DNA of 7,178 bases from Desulfovibrionaceae bacterium (GCA_030539415.1 JAUNSE010000101.1:1-7178), one strand, 5' to 3'; shown: positions 1-5,824, numbered from the stretch's first letter. The notes: generated from the sequence alone by a model not told the origin. Numbers and translations: made by a program.

Positions 1-1
1 A

Positions 2-124
2 GTTGCACATGCTGTAATAGCAAAAGCATCTCAACAGGTTGCATCGACGTATCATGGAGCAAAAAAAGTGCTTCCAGGGGGAGAGCCGACCGAGATCTGT
101 TTTCATAATAAAACGCATTTCTAG
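2..124 (+). CDS. C-terminal end of an unrecognised protein (5' end off the window)
   Basis: A reading frame enters from the left edge and stays open for 40 codons to a TAG at 122-124. The residues read like a normal soluble C-terminus: an Ala/Val/Gln-rich stretch (VIAKASQQVAS), then a Lys- and Gly-containing segment (KKVLPGGEPTE), ending FHNKTHF. I do not recognise the family and assign no function. Only about 12 of 40 third positions are G or C, far below topA and the lipoprotein genes, so this gene may have been acquired from a lower-GC source. The stop codon lies inside a 27-bp palindrome. A competing minus-strand frame starting at 106 gives a strongly Cys-rich product without a ribosome site and is less credible. 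The frame is short, so chance openness cannot be excluded. Confidence 0.5.
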   Translation, partial: VAHAVIAKASQQVASTYHGAKKVLPGGEPTEICFHNKTHF

Positions 125-142
125 TACTATGTACTAGAAATG
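116..142. repeat. Perfect 12-bp inverted repeat with a 3-nt centre
   Basis: The left arm CATTTCTAGTAC (116-127) and right arm GTACTAGAAATG (131-142) are perfectly complementary around a TAT centre. It contains the TAG stop of the gene at 2-124 and lies between the -35 and -10 boxes of a minus-strand promoter. It could be a dimeric repressor's operator, or an RNA hairpin protecting or ending the plus-strand transcript. No U-tract follows on the plus strand, so a standard intrinsic terminator is less likely. Confidence 0.75.
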
Positions 143-146
143 TCAA
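118..146 (-). promoter_or_regulatory. Predicted sigma70-type promoter reading left
   Basis: On the minus strand a perfect TTGACA (146-141) is followed after exactly 17 nt by TAGAAA (123-118), a 4/6 match to the -10 consensus. Transcription would start near 111 and run off the left edge, antisense to the gene at 2-124. The 12-3-12 palindrome spans the spacer and the -10 box, as expected if a repressor shuts this promoter. No convincing ribosome site and start codon follow within the 110 visible bases, so the target is unknown. Confidence 0.45.
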
Positions 147-173
147 GTTGCATGACTACCTCCCCGAGCCCGG

Positions 174-202
174 AAAAAACCTCTCTGCAAGCGCCGCAGA
201 GA
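174..202 (-). terminator. Intrinsic terminator, minus strand
   Basis: On the minus strand, TCTCTGC (188-182 side) pairs with GCAGAGA (202-196 side) in a 7-bp stem around a 7-nt loop, followed two bases later by six Ts (179-174). This is the classic Rho-independent form. It lies about 230 bp beyond the topA stop and behind another hairpin, so it is either a backup topA terminator or the end of a separate short minus-strand transcript. Confidence 0.65.
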
Positions 203-353
203 TCGGGACGGAGGAAGATTTCCCGGAAGACACTGTGCCCCTGCCGGAGTGAAGAAACTGTGAGGGATGACCCGCCGGACACGGCCATCGGCCGGACTGA
301 GCATGCCCGCAGACGCATCCGGCGCATGCTCCCCTCTCCGCCTGAAAATGCGT
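203..353. other. Intergenic stretch with no supportable gene
   Basis: Together with its flanks this is the gene-free stretch from 125 to 432. Several short open frames cross it, but they are Arg/Pro/Ser-rich, lack ribosome sites and resemble no family I know. The only structure seen is an inverted repeat, GAGCATGC (299-306) with GCATGCTC (324-331), separated by 17 nt. The stretch lies between two minus-strand terminator-like hairpins, so a small RNA is possible but unsupported. Confidence 0.5.
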
Positions 354-386
354 TCGGGCCGTGACGGCGTTTCCGTCACGGCCCGA
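354..386 (-). terminator. Strong hairpin terminator downstream of topA
   Basis: A perfect 14-bp stem (354-367 with 373-386, arm beginning TCGGGCCGTGACGG) closes a 5-nt loop, CGTTT. It begins 47 nt after the topA stop. On the minus strand it is followed by a short interrupted T run (ACGCATTTTC), and there is no T-tract on the other strand, so it most likely ends topA mRNA. Confidence 0.75.
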
Positions 387-432
387 TACAGTCAGGAACG
401 CGGCGCGCATGATGCGCAGCCGGTCAGCAGAC

Positions 433-2616
433 TCAGCTCTCCTCGTCGTGCAGGGGGGCCGTATATCCGCATTCCCTGTTGGGGCAGGCCAGTTCGTCTC
501 CCTGACGGGTCCTGCGGATCACAAGATAGGGAGAGCCGCAGTCGGGGCAGACTCTGGCCACGGGTTCGTTCCAGGTCGCGAAATCGCAGTCCGGATAACG
601 GTCGCACGAGTAGAAAAGCTTCCCCTTTTTGGAGCTTTTTTCAACAAGATGCCCCTTTGAGCACTTGGGGCAGACGACACCCGTGGTATACGGGCTCGTG
701 TGGCGGCACTCGGGATAGGAGGAGCAGGCAATGAATCGGCTGCCCGTGCGGGCCCTCTTCACTATCAGATCGGATCCGCAGTCCGGGCAGGTGCCGACAA
801 CTGTCACCTCGCTGGCCGCGGGACTGAGCACGCCTTCGGCGTCGCGAACAAAATTGCTGCTGTACTTGCAGTCCGGATATCCCTGGCAGGCCAGAAAGGC
901 GCCGGCCTTGCCGAAGCGTATCAGAAGGGGCTTGCCGCAGTCCGGGCAGACAAGATTTGTCTCCATTCCGCCCTTGAAGTTCTTCATTTCCTTTGCGGCC
1001 TTGTCCAGAGACGGATTGAAGTCCCTCGAGAAATCGGTCAGCAGCTCGACCCAACCCTCGGTGCCCTCGGCCACCATGTCCAGCTTGTTTTCCATGTCGG
1101 CCGTAAAGTGCACGTCCATGAGATTGGGGAAGCAGTCCAGAAGCTGGCGGCAGACAACACGGCCGAGCTCCGTGGGTACAAAGGCCCGCTCCTTCTTTTC
1201 CACGTACTCCCGGTTTTCAAGGGTCGTGATGATGGTGGCATACGTGGAGGGGCGGCCTATGCCCAGCTCTTCAAGAGAGCGCACCAGTGAGGCTTCCGAA
1301 TAACGGGCCGGCGGCTGCGTGAATTTCTGCTCCTTCTCGATGACGCCGCGGGCAAGCTCCATGCCCTCGGACAGGTCGGGCAGAAGACTGTCCTTGTCGC
1401 CGGGAAGAACCCTTGTCCAGCCGTCGAACAGCTGCCTCTGTCCCTTTGCCTGCCACTCGGTGCCGCCGCAGGCCGCGGTGACGGAGGTGTCGCTGTAGAC
1501 AGCCACTGCCATCTGGGAGGCGACAAAGCGGGCCCAGACGAGCCTGTAGACATTGTACTGCTCGTCGGTCAGGCTCGGCCGCACCGCTTCGGGGACAATG
1601 GTCACATCCACGGGCCTGATGGCCTCGTGCGCATCCTGCGCCGTCTCCTTGACCTTGAAGCTGCGCTTTTCGGCAGGCAGATAGTCCCTGCCGTATTCCG
1701 CGGCGATGAAGTCCGCGGCCGCGGCCTTGGCCTCATCCGAAATGCGCGTGGAGTCCGTGCGCATGTAGGTGATGAGGGCGGTGACACTGCCGTCCTTCAT
1801 CTCTATGCCTTCATACAGGCGCTGGGCTATGCCCATGGTCCGCTTGGCCGAATAGCCGTGACGCGTGTTGGCCACCTGCTGCAGGGTGGAGGTGATGAAG
1901 GGCGGCTGCGGCTGCCGTTCCCGGCGTCTGCTCTCCACCTTCGTCACCATGAAGGGCTGCTCTCCGAGGGAATCGTCCACTTTTGCCAGTTCGAGCCTTA
2001 TGGGCTCGCCCTGAGGGGTCTTGAGCAGGGCGTGAAAAAGCCAGTACTCCTCCGGCCTGAAGGCCTCGCGCTCAAGCTCGCGCTCCACAATGAGGCGCAG
2101 GGCCACGGACTGCACGCGCCCGGCCGATATGCCGCGCTTCACGGTCTTCCACAGCAGGGGAGAAATCTTGTAGCCGACAAGACGGTCCAGCACGCGTCTG
2201 GCCTGCTGGGCATGGAACAGATTGACATCCAGGTCTCTTGGATGTTCAAGCGCCTCGAGAATCGCCTTTTTGGTAATCTCGTTGAACTGAATCCGTTTTA
2301 TATCCTTTGCCTTGTCCTTCAAAAGTACGGCTATATGGCAGGCGATAGCCTCTCCCTCACGATCCGGATCAGGCGCAAGGTATACAGTGTCAGCATCCTT
2401 TGCCTGCGACTGCAGTTCTGAAACGATCTTTTCCTTGTCATGTATAATTTCATACTGGGGTTCAAAACCGTTATTCTCATCCACCCCAAGCGTATTTGAG
2501 GGGAGATCCCGCACATGTCCGGCACATGCTGTAACTTTGTAGTTCTTTCCCAGTTTGAATTTCTCGATGCTTTTCACCTTGGTCGGTGATTCAACGATGA
2601 TAAGATTCTTGCCCAT
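433..2616 (-). CDS. topA: DNA topoisomerase I (type IA)
   Basis: This 727-residue enzyme relaxes negative supercoils by cutting one DNA strand through a 5'-phosphotyrosine link and passing the other strand through the break. The N-terminal Toprim domain shows Glu9 (in VESPTK) and the acidic motif DPDREGE at 83-89. The catalytic Tyr284 lies in the hallmark ITYMRTDS. The GIGRPSTYA motif of the family is at 452-460. The C-terminus carries four C4 zinc fingers: Cys557/560/577/583, 610/613/631/637, 649/652/671/677 and 690/693/711/716. These bind single-stranded DNA and often RNA polymerase. Length and domain order are normal and no key residue is missing. The ATG at 2616 follows a purine-rich ribosome site (GAGGGGGA), and a promoter lies just upstream. 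It is transcribed alone, divergently from the lipoprotein genes, and ends before a strong hairpin. Confidence 0.97.
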   Translation of the reverse strand: MGKNLIIVESPTKVKSIEKFKLGKNYKVTACAGHVRDLPSNTLGVDENNGFEPQYEIIHDKEKIVSELQSQAKDADTVYLAPDPDREGEAIACHIAVLLKDKAKDIKRIQFNEITKKAILEALEHPRDLDVNLFHAQQARRVLDRLVGYKISPLLWKTVKRGISAGRVQSVALRLIVERELEREAFRPEEYWLFHALLKTPQGEPIRLELAKVDDSLGEQPFMVTKVESRRRERQPQPPFITSTLQQVANTRHGYSAKRTMGIAQRLYEGIEMKDGSVTALITYMRTDSTRISDEAKAAAADFIAAEYGRDYLPAEKRSFKVKETAQDAHEAIRPVDVTIVPEAVRPSLTDEQYNVYRLVWARFVASQMAVAVYSDTSVTAACGGTEWQAKGQRQLFDGWTRVLPGDKDSLLPDLSEGMELARGVIEKEQKFTQPPARYSEASLVRSLEELGIGRPSTYATIITTLENREYVEKKERAFVPTELGRVVCRQLLDCFPNLMDVHFTADMENKLDMVAEGTEGWVELLTDFSRDFNPSLDKAAKEMKNFKGGMETNLVCPDCGKPLLIRFGKAGAFLACQGYPDCKYSSNFVRDAEGVLSPAASEVTVVGTCPDCGSDLIVKRARTGSRFIACSSYPECRHTSPYTTGVVCPKCSKGHLVEKSSKKGKLFYSCDRYPDCDFATWNEPVARVCPDCGSPYLVIRRTRQGDELACPNRECGYTAPLHDEES

Positions 2617-2620
2617 ATTG

Positions 2621-2628
2621 TCCCCCTC
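2621..2628 (-). promoter_or_regulatory. topA ribosome binding site
   Basis: Minus-strand GAGGGGGA ends four bases before the ATG at 2616. It supports this start, which also gives the MGKNLIIVESPTK opening normal for the family. Confidence 0.75.
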
Positions 2629-2643
2629 AACAAAACAGGGCCG

Positions 2644-2671
2644 AGCATACGAAAAAATAAAATCAGGTCAA
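2644..2671 (-). promoter_or_regulatory. topA promoter
   Basis: On the minus strand, TTGACC (2671-2666, 5/6 match) is followed after 16 nt by TATGCT (2649-2644, 4/6 match). The predicted start of transcription is near 2637, giving a leader of about 21 nt that holds the ribosome site. The spacer is very T-rich on the transcribed strand. No operator-like repeat is evident. Confidence 0.6.
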
Positions 2672-2710
2672 GCGTCTTCCCGAGGCTGCGGACTTTTGTT
2701 CCGGCCTTGC

Positions 2711-2739
2711 TGGACACATGCGGCTGCTTCTGGTAACAG
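2711..2739 (+). promoter_or_regulatory. Possible promoter for the lipoprotein genes
   Basis: TGGACA (2711-2716, 5/6 to the -35 consensus) is followed after 17 nt by TAACAG (2734-2739, 3/6 to the -10). The -10 is poor. It is the best candidate found in the spacer between topA and the first lipoprotein gene. Confidence 0.3.
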
Positions 2740-2776
2740 TCCTGAAAACCTTTCAAAAATCTGTGGAGACACCATA

Positions 2777-3430
2777 GTGCAACGTACAAGGCCCCTATTT
2801 CTGCTCGCACTCTCCCTGCTGCTGACGCTTTGCGCCCTGAGTCTGCCCGGCTGCTCGTCAAAGGAGGCGCCGGAGGCGGGCATGCCGGGAACATCCCGCC
2901 TCTCGCCCTGGCCTGTAGCCCCGGAGGAAACTGTCATGGTGCGGGTTTCGGGCGGCGATGAGAACTTCTGCGACGACTTCGCCTCGCTCGTGACATCCAC
3001 GCTGCAGAGCCGCCTCGGCACAAGGCCGGCCTACTCGGCCGATGACGCGGACGTTGTCGTGGATATTGACGTGAAGGACATCTATCTCGCCGCCAGTGAC
3101 GGCGTGCGCCTGAACGCTTCGCAGACGCTGGCCAACACGGCCGTCGGCACAAGCCTGGGCCTGGTCGTGGGCAGTCTTGCCGGCCGCAGAACCGGCGCCC
3201 TGATCGGCGCAGGCGTCGGCGCCGCCCTCGGCCTCACCGTCTCGGCCGCCGATGCGCAGCGTGTGGAGACATGGGCCATCAGCGCGGACATCTGCTTCGA
3301 CCGTCTCGACGAGGAGCCAGTCACGCAGCAGTACAGCGCCAGCGTCACCGATACGGGAATGAGCCGCGAAGATGCTGTCATGGCTCTTGAAGACATGCTG
3401 AGCCAGGACCTTGCCGCGGCCATGCGCTGA
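2777..3430 (+). CDS. TraT-like outer-membrane lipoprotein with glycine zipper
   Basis: This is a predicted 217-residue lipoprotein. I chose the GTG at 2777 because GGAG (2765-2768) lies 8 nt upstream and it gives a clean signal: basic RTR, a Leu-rich core and a lipobox LPGC with acylated Cys26. Longer upstream frames would overlap topA and bury the signal. Residues 50-105 hold a V-rich strand, a helix (FASLVTSTLQSRL) and an ADVVVDIDV strand. Residues 124-152 form a Gly-rich, glycine-zipper hydrophobic segment (LIGAGVGAALG). The end reads ALEDMLSQDLAAAM, much like the C-terminal helix of TraT. This order matches TraT, the plasmid surface-exclusion and serum-resistance lipoprotein, but overall identity looks low and there are no transfer genes nearby. 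A structural or barrier role at the outer membrane is inferred. It is probably co-transcribed with the next gene, 89 bp downstream. Confidence 0.8.
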   Translation: MQRTRPLFLLALSLLLTLCALSLPGCSSKEAPEAGMPGTSRLSPWPVAPEETVMVRVSGGDENFCDDFASLVTSTLQSRLGTRPAYSADDADVVVDIDVKDIYLAASDGVRLNASQTLANTAVGTSLGLVVGSLAGRRTGALIGAGVGAALGLTVSAADAQRVETWAISADICFDRLDEEPVTQQYSASVTDTGMSREDAVMALEDMLSQDLAAAMR

Positions 3431-3519
3431 CGCGGTCCCGCCCTGACGCCATCCTGTCCGCGGCCCGAAATCCCTTTCCCTGCTGCATGCCGGGCCGCCG
3501 CCCCACTTCCGGAGAAGAC

Positions 3520-4311
3520 ATGCGCAAACAGGCAACCACATATCTGCTTTTTCTGTTTCTCCTGTGCCTCGTCCTGCCGCAGACCGCATGCAGAAAGACC
3601 GCCGGCATGTCTCCGGCCGAGAGCCTGCACCCGACCCTGCCGGGAGATCTTGTTATCAGCCGCTCGGTGACGCTCGAGACAGCGGACAGGGCGCACGGGG
3701 AGACTGCCAACGTCATCATCAGCGATCACAGGGCAATAGCCGGCCGTCTGCAGCAGCGGGTCGAGCAGCAGATGCGGGATCACGGATTTGACCTGAGCAG
3801 CCAGCCGAGCAAGGCCGATCGTCTGATCACCCTTATAGTGCTGCATCGCGGCACGGGCGGCCGTGAGGAGATGGAAGGCTGCGTGCGTTCCGGCTACGGG
3901 GCGCCGGTAGCCAGCCTGCAGGGACAGGGCGCCGTGCTTCTGGCCGACCTGCTGGTCGTGCGGCGGCGCGTTCCCAAGAAGAACGCCTACCTGAACAATG
4001 TCTCGGCTCACAACACGCTGAGCAGCAATCAGGTGCGCATAGGTCTGTATTCCAGCGACGTCAGGGAACTCAGAGACCGCGGCCTTGAAGAGGCTCTCTC
4101 CCGGGAAATAGCCGTCATAGCGGCTTTCGGCGAGGACAGCCAGGTGCATTCGCCGAGCTCCCTTGCACCGGCAAAGCCCTCGGCAGGCAAGGCGAGGAAG
4201 TCGGTCCGCAAGAGCAAGAAGGCCCGGAAGTCCCAGGCCAAATCCTCGTCCAGAAAAACTAAGAAGGCGAAGACTCAAAGCGGCAGGAAGACAAGGAACA
4301 GCTCCCGCTAG
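3520..4311 (+). CDS. Lipoprotein, divergent TraT-like paralogue with a basic C-terminal tail
   Basis: This is a predicted 263-residue protein. The ATG at 3520 follows GGAGAAG (3511-3517) and opens a lipoprotein signal: RKQ, a Leu/Phe core (YLLFLFLLCLVLP) and QTAC with Cys24. The -3 Gln is an unusual lipobox residue. Residues 60-110 repeat the pattern of the upstream protein: a helix (GRLQQRVEQQMRDHGF), then a KADRLITLIVL strand. GLEEALSREIAVIA near 188-201 parallels the TraT-like C-terminal helix. The glycine zipper is reduced to a weak GAPVASLQGQGAVLLADLL segment at 127-145. The unique part is the last 45 residues: about 20 Lys or Arg, many Ser and Ala, and no Asp or Glu. This would be flexible and might bind lipid A, peptidoglycan, polyphosphate or nucleic acid. 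The paralogy is inferred by eye. Confidence 0.75.
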   Translation: MRKQATTYLLFLFLLCLVLPQTACRKTAGMSPAESLHPTLPGDLVISRSVTLETADRAHGETANVIISDHRAIAGRLQQRVEQQMRDHGFDLSSQPSKADRLITLIVLHRGTGGREEMEGCVRSGYGAPVASLQGQGAVLLADLLVVRRRVPKKNAYLNNVSAHNTLSSNQVRIGLYSSDVRELRDRGLEEALSREIAVIAAFGEDSQVHSPSSLAPAKPSAGKARKSVRKSKKARKSQAKSSSRKTKKAKTQSGRKTRNSSR

Positions 4312-4326
4312 CGCTTTCGCCGGGCA

Positions 4327-4352
4327 CGGGGCAGAAATCTGCTCCTGCCCCG
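4327..4352. terminator. Hairpin between convergent genes
   Basis: CGGGGCAG (4327-4334) pairs perfectly with CTGCCCCG (4345-4352) around a 10-nt loop, in the 52-bp gap between the second lipoprotein gene and the ferredoxin gene. It is placed to stop transcription from both sides, but neither side has a T-tract, so termination may need Rho. Confidence 0.45.
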
Positions 4353-4363
4353 GACCGTCCCTG

Positions 4364-5161
4364 CTACTGCCGGCTCCTGATCCGGCCGTCACAGCCCATG
4401 ATGATTTCCTGCACCGGACGGTCTGTCACCGAGCCTGCCTCATGGCAGAGAGCGGCAATGCCGCGGCAGCAGGGCACCTCCATGCGGATGACGGTGACCG
4501 ATGCCGGGCTGGCATTGAGAAAAAGCGCTTTCAGGCGCTCCAGCATGTCCTGGTTGTCCTCGAACTTGGGACAGGCAATGACGACAACCTTCCCGTCCGC
4601 CAGAGAGTGAAAGCCGGCTGAGGCGGCTGCCGCGCAGTCGGCGGCCAGCAGCACGTGCGCGTTCTGCAGAAAGGGGGCATGCGCCGGCAGCAGGCGAAGC
4701 TTGACCGGCCAGGTCAGTCTGCGCTCTCCGGCTGCCGGAGAGGGCTGAGCGTCATGCAGCGATGCCGCGCCGCCCTGCGCCTGCATGGGAAATGTCCGCA
4801 CCGCCGACCCGGGACAGGAACCGGAGGCCTGCATGGGAAACTCCCTCATGGCGGAGCCGGGACAGCCGCCCTGCGGCATCGGTTTCAGTCCGCCCAAGGC
4901 TGCGCCGCTCTTCTGCGCGGCCACATGGCGCATGGCGGCCTCCTCGTCAAAGGGCACCGCCTCGCGCTGCTCGATCGTCAGAGCACCAACGGGACAGCCC
5001 TGCAGACACGCGCCCAGCCCGTCGCAGTAGGATTCCGAGATGACTCTGGCCTTGCCGTCCACAATGGCGATGGCGCCTTCGGCGCAGTCGAGCACGCACT
5101 GACCGCATCCGGTGCACAAATCAGTATCTATCTTGATGATATTGCGTATTTGTTTAGACAT
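4364..5161 (-). CDS. Two-cluster ferredoxin-like iron-sulfur protein with C-terminal Cys domain
   Basis: The 265-residue product (start at 5161) opens with a ferredoxin domain. Cluster one has the full set Cys16, 19, 22, 26 (CTGCGQC). Cluster two reads YCDGLGACLQGCP with only Cys46, 52 and 56; Leu49 sits where the second ligand normally is. Residues 100-131 are two tandem CPGSA repeats. The C-terminal part has VVVIACPKFED (Cys197) and RMEVPCCRG (Cys231, 232), which I associate with ferredoxins found beside hybrid cluster protein genes in anaerobes. Electron transfer in nitrosative or redox stress is therefore inferred; the partner is unknown. ATG 5161 has a weak GGAT upstream. An in-frame ATG at 5173 (adding MDIQ) has no visible ribosome site but cannot be ruled out. 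It lies downstream of the Rrf2 gene on the same strand, with its own predicted promoter. Confidence 0.85.
   Translation of the reverse strand: MSKQIRNIIKIDTDLCTGCGQCVLDCAEGAIAIVDGKARVISESYCDGLGACLQGCPVGALTIEQREAVPFDEEAAMRHVAAQKSGAALGGLKPMPQGGCPGSAMREFPMQASGSCPGSAVRTFPMQAQGGAASLHDAQPSPAAGERRLTWPVKLRLLPAHAPFLQNAHVLLAADCAAAASAGFHSLADGKVVVIACPKFEDNQDMLERLKALFLNASPASVTVIRMEVPCCRGIAALCHEAGSVTDRPVQEIIMGCDGRIRSRQ
4769..4864 (-). repeat. Tandem 48-bp (16-codon) repeat inside the ferredoxin gene
   Basis: Two in-frame units encode CPGSAMREFPMQASGS (4864-4817) and CPGSAVRTFPMQAQGG (4816-4769). CCTGCATGGGAAA occurs identically on the plus strand at 4780-4792 and 4828-4840, exactly 48 bp apart, while codons elsewhere in the units differ. 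This points to a duplication that has since diverged. Confidence 0.85.
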
Positions 5162-5199
5162 TTGAATATCCATATATCGATTTTTTCAGATATGCTGAT

Positions 5200-5220
5200 G
5201 CCGGCATGCCCGGCCTTTTT
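5200..5220 (+). terminator. Terminator-like hairpin in the ferredoxin leader region
   Basis: GCCGG (5200-5204) pairs with CCGGC (5210-5214) around CATGC, followed on the plus strand by five Ts (5216-5220). It could stop plus-strand readthrough, but no plus-strand gene leads into it. In the minus-strand leader the same hairpin would form without a T-tract. An overlapping ATGCCGGCAT palindrome is at 5198-5207. Confidence 0.3.
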
Positions 5221-5234
5221 CAGCCCATGACGCA

Positions 5235-5262
5235 TATATAGGATGCCGCGGAGAATTGGCCA
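5235..5262 (-). promoter_or_regulatory. Predicted promoter of the ferredoxin-like gene
   Basis: On the minus strand, TATATA (5240-5235) gives a good -10 box. TGGCCA (5262-5257) at 16 nt is a weak -35 (4/6). The predicted start of transcription is near 5228, a leader of 54-66 nt. A poor -35 overlapped by an activator-like site is typical of activator-dependent promoters. Confidence 0.5.
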
Positions 5263-5276
5263 GTGATATTTGTCAC
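5263..5276. promoter_or_regulatory. CRP/FNR-type palindrome, GTGA-N6-TCAC
   Basis: GTGA (5263-5266) and TCAC (5273-5276) are separated by exactly six bases, the core arrangement of CRP-type sites. The centre (5269.5) lies about 41.5 bp upstream of the start of transcription predicted from the TATATA box, the standard class II activator position. HcpR, a CRP/FNR-family regulator of hcp-ferredoxin operons in anaerobes, is a plausible binder by inference only. Confidence 0.5.
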
Positions 5277-5353
5277 CGCCTTCCGACCTGCCCAGCCTGA
5301 AAGACTCCGTCCGCTGCAGACTGAAGGGGGCCGAAAGGACTCCGCACACGGCG

Positions 5354-5824
5354 CTAGTCAGGCAGACTGTCTCTGCCCATGCGGGAATAGAATCCGTCAA
5401 TAACATCCTGAAGCGTAATTGTTGCCATGCATTCCTCGGCGCATTTCTGAACCTTGTCATATGAGGAGCCAAGAGACATCTGAATGCCAATTCCAACATT
5501 GCACTCCGGATTGATGTGCGTGTCCAGCCGCAGAAGAGGCTTTTCCTTTTCCACGGCCCTGTAGATGTCAAGGAGAGAAATCTCCCGTGCCGGCCTGCCA
5601 AGGACAGGATTGGCGCGTCCCCGCTCGCACACCAGCAGTCCCGCTCTGCTCGCCGTCATCATCAGCTGGCGGACATAGCTGGGATTGGTGTGGATGCTGG
5701 CCGCAATGGCCGCACTGCTCAGACATGCTCTTGCGTCCTCTCCCTTTCTGAGCGCCACTTCCCGCACGATTTGCACGGTGGCCAGCAAATGAACCGTATC
5801 GCTCAAACGAGTTGAATTTCCCAT
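5354..5824 (-). CDS. Rrf2-family transcriptional regulator, YwnA-like
   Basis: The 156-residue protein starts at ATG 5824 behind AGAGG (5 nt spacing); an upstream in-frame TTG at 5848 lacks such a site. The winged helix-turn-helix is clear: SSAAIAASIHTNPSYVRQLM with the recognition helix around 46-56, then SRAGLLVCERG, a wing and EISLLDIYRAVE. The wing has NPV where many family members have Gly-Gly. The C-terminal part has PECNVGIGIQ and ends in ITLQDVIDGF, as in the YwnA branch. The CX5CX5C-type Fe-S ligand set of IscR and NsrR is absent: only Cys108 is in place, with Cys128 and Cys132 further on. A thiol switch or small-ligand sensor is thus likelier than a classic Fe-S cluster. It probably represses its own promoter through the palindrome at 5854-5870, and may control the ferredoxin gene downstream. 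Confidence 0.9.
   Translation of the reverse strand: MGNSTRLSDTVHLLATVQIVREVALRKGEDARACLSSAAIAASIHTNPSYVRQLMMTASRAGLLVCERGRANPVLGRPAREISLLDIYRAVEKEKPLLRLDTHINPECNVGIGIQMSLGSSYDKVQKCAEECMATITLQDVIDGFYSRMGRDSLPD

Noticed and set aside
1..106. Minus-strand reading frame from ATG 106 running off the left edge
   Set aside because: It is Cys- and Phe-rich without a ribosome site, and the opposite plus-strand frame reads as a more natural protein end.
700..1303. Plus-strand open frames of about 190 codons antisense to the topA zinc fingers
   Set aside because: Their openness follows from the codon bias of topA; no start signal or domain is present.
1627..2421. A 264-codon plus-strand open frame inside topA
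   Set aside because: It is antisense to the conserved Toprim and catalytic domains of topA, has no ribosome site and shows no family motif.
2555..2776. N-terminal extension of the first lipoprotein to an ATG within topA
   Set aside because: It would place about 74 residues before the signal peptide and overlap topA, whereas GTG 2777 has a ribosome site and gives a normal lipoprotein signal.
3082..4392. A 436-codon minus-strand open frame across both lipoprotein genes
   Set aside because: The plus-strand genes have ribosome sites, signal peptides with lipoboxes and TraT-like features. The minus frame has no recognisable domain, is Arg/Ala/Ser-rich, and its length is explained by high GC.
5297..5344. 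Imperfect direct repeat, CTGAAAGACTCCG and CCGAAAGGACTCCG, after the Rrf2 stop
   Set aside because: Two short imperfect copies about 34 bp apart with no symmetry or promoter relation; likely chance, though they lie upstream of the ferredoxin promoter.
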